From NCBI GenBank assembly GCA_963786195.1, contig CAWAYH010000005.1, forward strand, positions 186,001 to 250,000: a stretch of DNA of 64,000 nt, given 5' to 3'. Each line of letters begins with the position of its first letter. The stretch's first letter is position 1. This DNA comes from CAWAYH01 sp963786195 (lineage in GTDB: Bacteria > Acidobacteriota > Vicinamibacteria > Vicinamibacterales > 2-12-FULL-66-21). Below the pieces are notes generated by a model. That model was given only the letters and a program-made list of their open reading frames with translations. It searched no databases and was not told the DNA's origin. This document shows positions 59,452 through 64,000 of the stretch, in pieces. The translations under genes and the position numbers were made by a program.

Positions 59452-61893
59452 ATGCTCAATGAGGTGACGCTCGCCGTCCGTACCCTGTCCAAGCGCCGCG
59501 GTTACTCCCTGGCGGTTGTCGCGACACTGGCGCTCGGCATCGGCGCGATGACGGTGATGTTCAGTCTCGTGGACGCGGCCCTCTTGAGGCCGCTGCCGTT
59601 CCGCGACCCGGACCGGCTGGTGTTCCTGACGGGTGTCGCTGGACCGCAGCGATCGCCACGCGGAGCGTCGTTCCCCGAAGTCGCGAGACTGGCGCGTCTT
59701 CAACGAGACGTTGGAGGATGTGTCGCACTACGACAGCACGCCCCTCAATCTGCGGATCGGCAGCGAGGTGGTGCGTGTCGCGGCGGAAATGGTGAATGCC
59801 GGATTCTTCAAGCTCCTTGGAGTCCAGCCCGCACTCGGACGGACGTTTCTGTCCGACGAAGACGCGGTACCCGATCGAAATGCGGTCGCCGTGATCAGCC
59901 ATGCGCTGTGGCGCGAGCGTTTTGGCAGTGATACCGCCATCCTCAGCCGGACGCTGCAACTGAACGATCGGACCTTCAGCATTGTCGGGGTCATGCCAGA
60001 GGATTTCGCCGGCGTCTCTTTCGACACGGACGTGTGGGTCCCGTCGATGATGGTGACGCTCACCTCGGCACCGTCGATCGTTCAGAACCGCGGCACGCGC
60101 TGGCTGGGCGCGATCGGGCGGCTGCGGAGCGGCGTCCCGATCGAGCGCGCGCAGGAGGATCTCACCCGCGTCGCGGCAATCCTCGAGGAGCGGCACCCGG
60201 ATTTCAACCGTCAGCGTGGCGTCCAGCTTGACCGCATGCGTGAGGCGCTGCTTGGCAATACGCGCGAGATGGTCGCCGCGCTGTTCGGCGCGGTGTTTCT
60301 CTTCATGCTGGTCGCGTGTGCGAATGTGGCGGGGCTGCAGCTGGCGCGCGCCGCGTCGAGGCGCCGCGAGTTGGCCGTGCGGCTGGCTCTGGGCGCCAGG
60401 CGATGGCACGTGCTCCGCCAACTGCTCACGGAGTCGCTCGTCCTGGCGCTGGTGGCCGGAACGGTCGGGACTCTCGCCGCGGCATGGGCGCTCGGCAGCC
60501 TTATCTCGCTGATGCCCGCGGGCGCGCTCCCTCGTCACGTCGTGCCCTCCATCGATCCAGCGGCGGTCGCGTTCGCGCTGGTGATGTCGTTGGTCGGCGG
60601 GCTGCTGGTCGCGATCCTGCCGGCGATCGCCGCGATGCGGGGCGATCTGACCGCGGCGATGAAACAGGGCACGCGGGCTGCCGGACCGGGACTCGGATCC
60701 ATTCGCCGTCCCTCGAGCCAGCAGGCGCTCGTCGTTGCGGAGATCGCCCTTGCGATGGCGCTGCTGAGCGCCGCGGGGCTGATGGTGCGAAGTCTCGAGC
60801 GCCAGACAAATGTACGACTCGGGTTCGAACCAGACGCGGTGACCGTCGCCCGGTTGACGCTGCCCGCGGCCCGGTACGCACCGACGGACCGTGTGACGTT
60901 CGTCGATCGGCTCATGGCGCGGCTGCGTCAAATCCCCGGCGTGAATGCCGCGGCCGTCGCCACGAGCCTCCCGTTTACGGGCAACTCGAGCGCCGGGACT
61001 CTGGTTCCGGAAGGCGCGGACGCGCCGGATGCGGGGACACGCTACTACAGTAACTCCGTGACCACGGATTTCTTCTCAACTCTTGGCATTGCCCTCCTGC
61101 GGGGGCGCGCGTTCACCGACACCGATCGGCCCGGCGCGCCACGGGTCGCGGTGATCAATGCAAGCAGCGCCAGGCGTTTCTGGGGAACGGTCGATGTCGT
61201 CGGCCGCCGATTCCGATTGGGCACGGCGGAAGGTCCTTCAGTGGAGATCGTCGGCGTCGCCGCCGATGCGCGATTCAGGGATCTGACGACGGACCTCTCC
61301 GCCGCGCGGGATGGAGCCGGACGTGTATTTCCCGTACTCACAGCGGACGGATCGCGACATCGAGATCGCCGTTCAGTCGAAAGGGACGTCTGCGCTTCCG
61401 CTGACCGATCTTCAGCGTGCGGTCGCTGACGTCGACGCAGGCCTGCCGCTGTATCGCGTTCAGCGGCTCACCGACGCACTCCGCCAGCAGACGGCTACGG
61501 CACGGTTCGGTTCGACGCTGCTCACGATGTTCAGCAGCGGCGCGCTGATACTCGCGGCCGTCGGACTCTATAGCCTGATCGCATACGTTGTCGGCCTGAG
61601 TCGCAAGGAGATCGGCATCCGCCTCGCCCTCGGCGCCGATTCCCGCCGCATCGTGTCGTTGATCGTCGGAAAGGCCATGGCGCTCGTCGCCGTCGGGCTT
61701 GCCCTCGGAATCGCGGGAGCCTTGGCCGCCGGCCGAGCGCTGGAGAACCAGTTGTTTCAGACGGACGGGCGCGGACCCGGTGACGCTCGGCACCGTGGCG
61801 CTGCTACTGGTCGTCGTCTCCGTAATCGCGAGCATCATCCCCACACGTGGCGCGCTGCGGCTGGATGCTCAGGCCGTCCTTCGGTCCGAGTAG
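59452..61893 (+). CDS. ADOP-family duplicated FtsX/MacB permease (three frameshifts)
   Basis: About 813 residues. It starts MLNEVTLAVRTLSKRRGYSL with helix VVATLALGIGAMTVMFSLV and no cytoplasmic prefix. PCD and the first FtsX block follow (LVACANVAGLQLARAASRRRE), then the second (LAAVGLYSLIAYVVGLSRKE) and the end RGALRLDAQAVLRSE. Frame changes near 59680, 61310 and 61770, with homology resuming at once on each side. It is the sixth ADOP in the window and stands alone. Convergent with the alcohol dehydrogenase gene 28 bases downstream. Confidence 0.86.
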
Positions 61894-61920
61894 CGCGCGC
61901 TTCTTTTGAATGGCCGCCCG

Positions 61921-63027
61921 CTACGTCCTCAATGAGGCCATGTCGATCACGAAGCGGTACTTCACGTCGCCCTTGAGAAGCCGTTCGTAGGCCTGGTCGA
62001 TTTGCTGGATCGGGATCAGCTCGATATCCGACACGATGCCATGCTCGGCGCAGAAATCCAGCATCTCCTGGGTTTCGCGGAGACCGCCGATGGCCGAGCC
62101 AGCCAGGCGCCGACGCTTGAATATCAGGTTGAACGCGGCAATCGGTGCGGGCTTGGGTGGCGCGCCGACCAAGGTCAACGTGCCGTTGAGCTTCAATAAC
62201 TGGAGCAAGGCGTTGAGATCGTGTTCGGCGGAGACCGCGTCGATGATGAAATCGAAGCTGCCGGCATGCTTCAGCATCTCGGCTTCGTCCCTGGAGATGA
62301 CGACTTCATCAGCACCAAGACGGAGAGCATCCGCACTCTTGCCGGGCGACGTGGTGAAGAGCACGGTGTGTGCGCCGAACGCGTGGGCGAACTTCAGGGC
62401 CATGTGGCCCAGCCCACCGAGGCCAACGATGCCGACCTTCTGCCCCTTGCCGACCTTCCAATGGTGCAACGGGGAATAGGTTGTAATGCCCGCACAGAGC
62501 AGGGGAGCGGCGCCAGCGGGGTCCAGGCCGTCCGGCACACGCAGAACGAAGGCCTGGTCGACCACGATGCTGTCCGAATAGCCGCCGTAGGTGACCCCGC
62601 CGAGGATCTTGTCCTCAGAGTTGTAGGTCAGGGTGAAGCCGGTTTCGCAGTATTGCTCTTCACCGGCGCGGCAGGAGCTGCAGACACGGCACGAGTCCAC
62701 CAGACAACCGACGGCCGCGATGTCGCCCTCCTTGAATTTCCTGACGGCGCTGCCGACCGCGACGACGCGGCCGACGATTTCGTGTCCGGGGACGCAGGGA
62801 TAGATCGTCGGCATGGCGTCCACCCACTCGTTGCGTACCTGATGAAGGTCCGAGTGGCAGACGCCGCAGAAGAGGATTTCGATCTGGACATCATGGGGAC
62901 CTGGAGAGCGGCGTTGAAAAGTAAACTGCGACATCCCAGACGAGGGGCTTTTCGCTGCATACGCCCTGGCGGCGAACGTCGCTGGTTTCTCGGTGTCCGT
63001 CGTTGTGTCGTGAACTGTCTCGGCCAT
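61921..63027 (-). CDS. NAD(P)-dependent zinc alcohol dehydrogenase (YahK/cinnamyl-type)
   Basis: About 368 residues. ATG 63027 is chosen because SD GGAGG lies eight bases upstream; an in-frame ATG at 63048 precedes the SD. Catalytic-zinc motifs are FCGVCHSDLH and CVPGHEIVG; the structural-zinc cysteines lie in CRVCSSCRAGEEQYC; the cofactor site is VGIVGLGGLGHMALKFA; LLCAGITTYSPL and IGGLRETQEMLDFCAEH are typical of the YahK/AdhC group. Reduces a broad range of aldehydes, usually with NADPH. No frameshift. Confidence 0.95.
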   Translation of the reverse strand: MAETVHDTTTDTEKPATFAARAYAAKSPSSGMSQFTFQRRSPGPHDVQIEILFCGVCHSDLHQVRNEWVDAMPTIYPCVPGHEIVGRVVAVGSAVRKFKEGDIAAVGCLVDSCRVCSSCRAGEEQYCETGFTLTYNSEDKILGGVTYGGYSDSIVVDQAFVLRVPDGLDPAGAAPLLCAGITTYSPLHHWKVGKGQKVGIVGLGGLGHMALKFAHAFGAHTVLFTTSPGKSADALRLGADEVVISRDEAEMLKHAGSFDFIIDAVSAEHDLNALLQLLKLNGTLTLVGAPPKPAPIAAFNLIFKRRRLAGSAIGGLRETQEMLDFCAEHGIVSDIELIPIQQIDQAYERLLKGDVKYRFVIDMASLRT

Positions 63028-63159
63028 GTGGTGTTCCTCCGTGGTCAACGTACACTCCGATGATATCGGGACGCACGCGCAAGCCGCCGAAAAACATGCA
63101 CACGGCTGAACACACTGGAGATTCTCGCCGCCGACTCAGCAGTGCGAGTGAAAGAAGGA

Positions 63160-63831
63160 TTACGGTCTGGAGTCGCGTGTCATGTGCGCGACCGGCGCGG
63201 CCATGAGCGCGAGCGCCACGACGAACACCGACCACCTGAATGTCTGCGGCAATACCATCCTCGCCGCGTCGACACCCTGATGCACGACGTGAAGCGCGTC
63301 GGCCATGAACGTGTAGAGCGCCAGGACGATGCCGATCGAGGCCAGGACCCAGATGGACGCGGCTGAAGGGCGGGACGGTTCAGTACGCCGCTGGCTGACG
63401 AGCGTGCCCCACACGATCATCAGCGACGCAACGGAAACAGGCGCGAGCACGGGCCCCCACCACGGCAGCGGCAGCAGGAAGAGGATGTCCCAATCGAAGA
63501 GTGACTTCGGCCAGTCATAAATGACTTTCAGGAACACGTAGTAGAAGATGTCCCAGACGCCGAACGCAATGGCCGAGTACGCGAGCCGCGTCTGCCACGT
63601 CCGGCCGGCCAGCATGCCGACGGTGAGCAGCATGACGAGCGTCGCGGCTTCGCGCACGAGTTCGACGGGGCCGAGCGCCCCGTGTATCGGCAGTGGATTC
63701 GCCTGATAGGGATCCAGGCGATCGACCAGAACGCGAAGATAGTAGACGGTGGCCGATTCGAGCCAGGCCATCGCGATGGCAAACACCACGACGACCAGCC
63801 AGCAGGCGCGGGCTCGTGCGGGAGTATTCAT
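63160..63831 (-). CDS. Multi-pass membrane protein of unknown function, downstream of ispH
   Basis: About 223 residues from ATG 63831, which overlaps the ispH stop (TGATG) and has GGAG five bases upstream. Six hydrophobic helices, for example ACWLVVVVFAIAMAWLESAT, LVMLLTVGMLAG, FGVWDIFYYVFLKVI, DWDILFLLPLPWWGPVLAPV and ASIGIVLALYTFMADALHVV. I do not recognise the family. Coupled translation to ispH implies co-expression, not necessarily a role in isoprenoid synthesis. Confidence 0.8.
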   Translation of the reverse strand: MNTPARARACWLVVVVFAIAMAWLESATVYYLRVLVDRLDPYQANPLPIHGALGPVELVREAATLVMLLTVGMLAGRTWQTRLAYSAIAFGVWDIFYYVFLKVIYDWPKSLFDWDILFLLPLPWWGPVLAPVSVASLMIVWGTLVSQRRTEPSRPSAASIWVLASIGIVLALYTFMADALHVVHQGVDAARMVLPQTFRWSVFVVALALMAAPVAHMTRDSRP

Positions 63832-64000
63832 CAGCGCTCCGCTGCCGGCTGAGACCTGCATTCGCTTCGCTCCATTGAGAGTTCCCGGATGTGGCGCTCG
63901 ACGCGATCGATGACGTCGTCTGGCGTCGACGTGCCGGCGGTGAGGCCCACACACTCGGCCGTGAGGAACCAGTCCGGACGAAGATCCGCCTCCGTCTGGA
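63831..64000 (-). CDS. ispH: 4-hydroxy-3-methylbut-2-enyl diphosphate reductase, C-terminal end
   Basis: Only the last 55 or so codons are in the window. The frame reads DLRPDWFLTAECVGLTAGTS, then TPDDVIDRVERHI and RELSMERSE before TGA. GLTAGTSTP is the C-terminal IspH motif (usually GVTAGASTP), which contributes to binding the diphosphate substrate. IspH makes IPP and DMAPP in the last step of the MEP pathway using a [4Fe-4S] cluster. The cluster cysteines lie outside the window. Its stop overlaps the downstream membrane-protein start. Confidence 0.85.
   Translation of the reverse strand, partial: QTEADLRPDWFLTAECVGLTAGTSTPDDVIDRVERHIRELSMERSECRSQPAAER

Overview
This is a high-GC bacterial chromosome segment, most likely from Acidobacteriota and probably Vicinamibacteria-like. 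The inference rests on gene families, not on a marker-gene search. There are six large FtsX/MacB-type 'ADOP' permeases without ABC ATPase partners, a PadR regulator coupled to one of them, an Oar-like TonB-dependent receptor, sortilin-like BNR proteins and many exported peptidases and amidohydrolases. Many genes are broken by single-base shifts while the protein continues intact in another frame. At least one shift sits in a homopolymer. I therefore read most as consensus errors of a long-read or metagenome assembly and annotate each split gene as one locus. Layout: 1-15.6 kb holds a DUF418 fragment, an ADOP permease fused to GAF and SpoIIE phosphatase domains, padR-ADOP, an M48 protease, a third ADOP with a strong promoter, an acyl-CoA synthetase and a leucine-rich-repeat protein. 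15.8-36.3 kb is a coherent exported-peptide catabolism region: GntR regulator, Oar-like receptor, sortilin-like protein, D-aminoacylase, S9 peptidase, amidohydrolase, M28 peptidase, MDR dehydrogenase, SSS symporter with a 38-residue membrane partner, hydantoin-type racemase and a second amidohydrolase. The same palindrome, TGTTA-N8-TAACA, lies in front of gntR and in the divergent promoter region of the symporter and racemase operons, so they may form one regulon. 36.4-43.7 kb has a redoxin, a cytochrome c / copper monooxygenase / beta-propeller fusion, a vanadium haloperoxidase and an apparent fusion of an S12 beta-lactamase-type peptidase to a D-aminoacylase. 43.7-64 kb is mixed: VOC proteins, ADOPs, a 2OG-Fe(II) oxygenase and tRNA-Arg(TCT). 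A 44-bp copy of the tRNA 3' end lies 5.6 kb downstream, which marks a probable integrated segment carrying an ADOP, a VOC protein, a DUF6933-like protein, a truncated carboxypeptidase-regulatory-like gene and a cupin. Beyond it lie a SpoIIE phosphatase, a truncated HAD gene, a CPBP protease, a TIR-like putative defence effector, araC-dinB, ydeI-like, another ADOP, a zinc alcohol dehydrogenase and the 3' end of ispH with a membrane protein. Working model (inference): the 16-44 kb region imports and degrades D-residue-containing or modified peptides. The receptor admits them, exported peptidases and D-aminoacylases release amino acids, the SSS symporter takes these up, and the racemase interconverts enantiomers. 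Two long low-complexity hairpin blocks (31.7 and 39.3 kb) mark gene boundaries.
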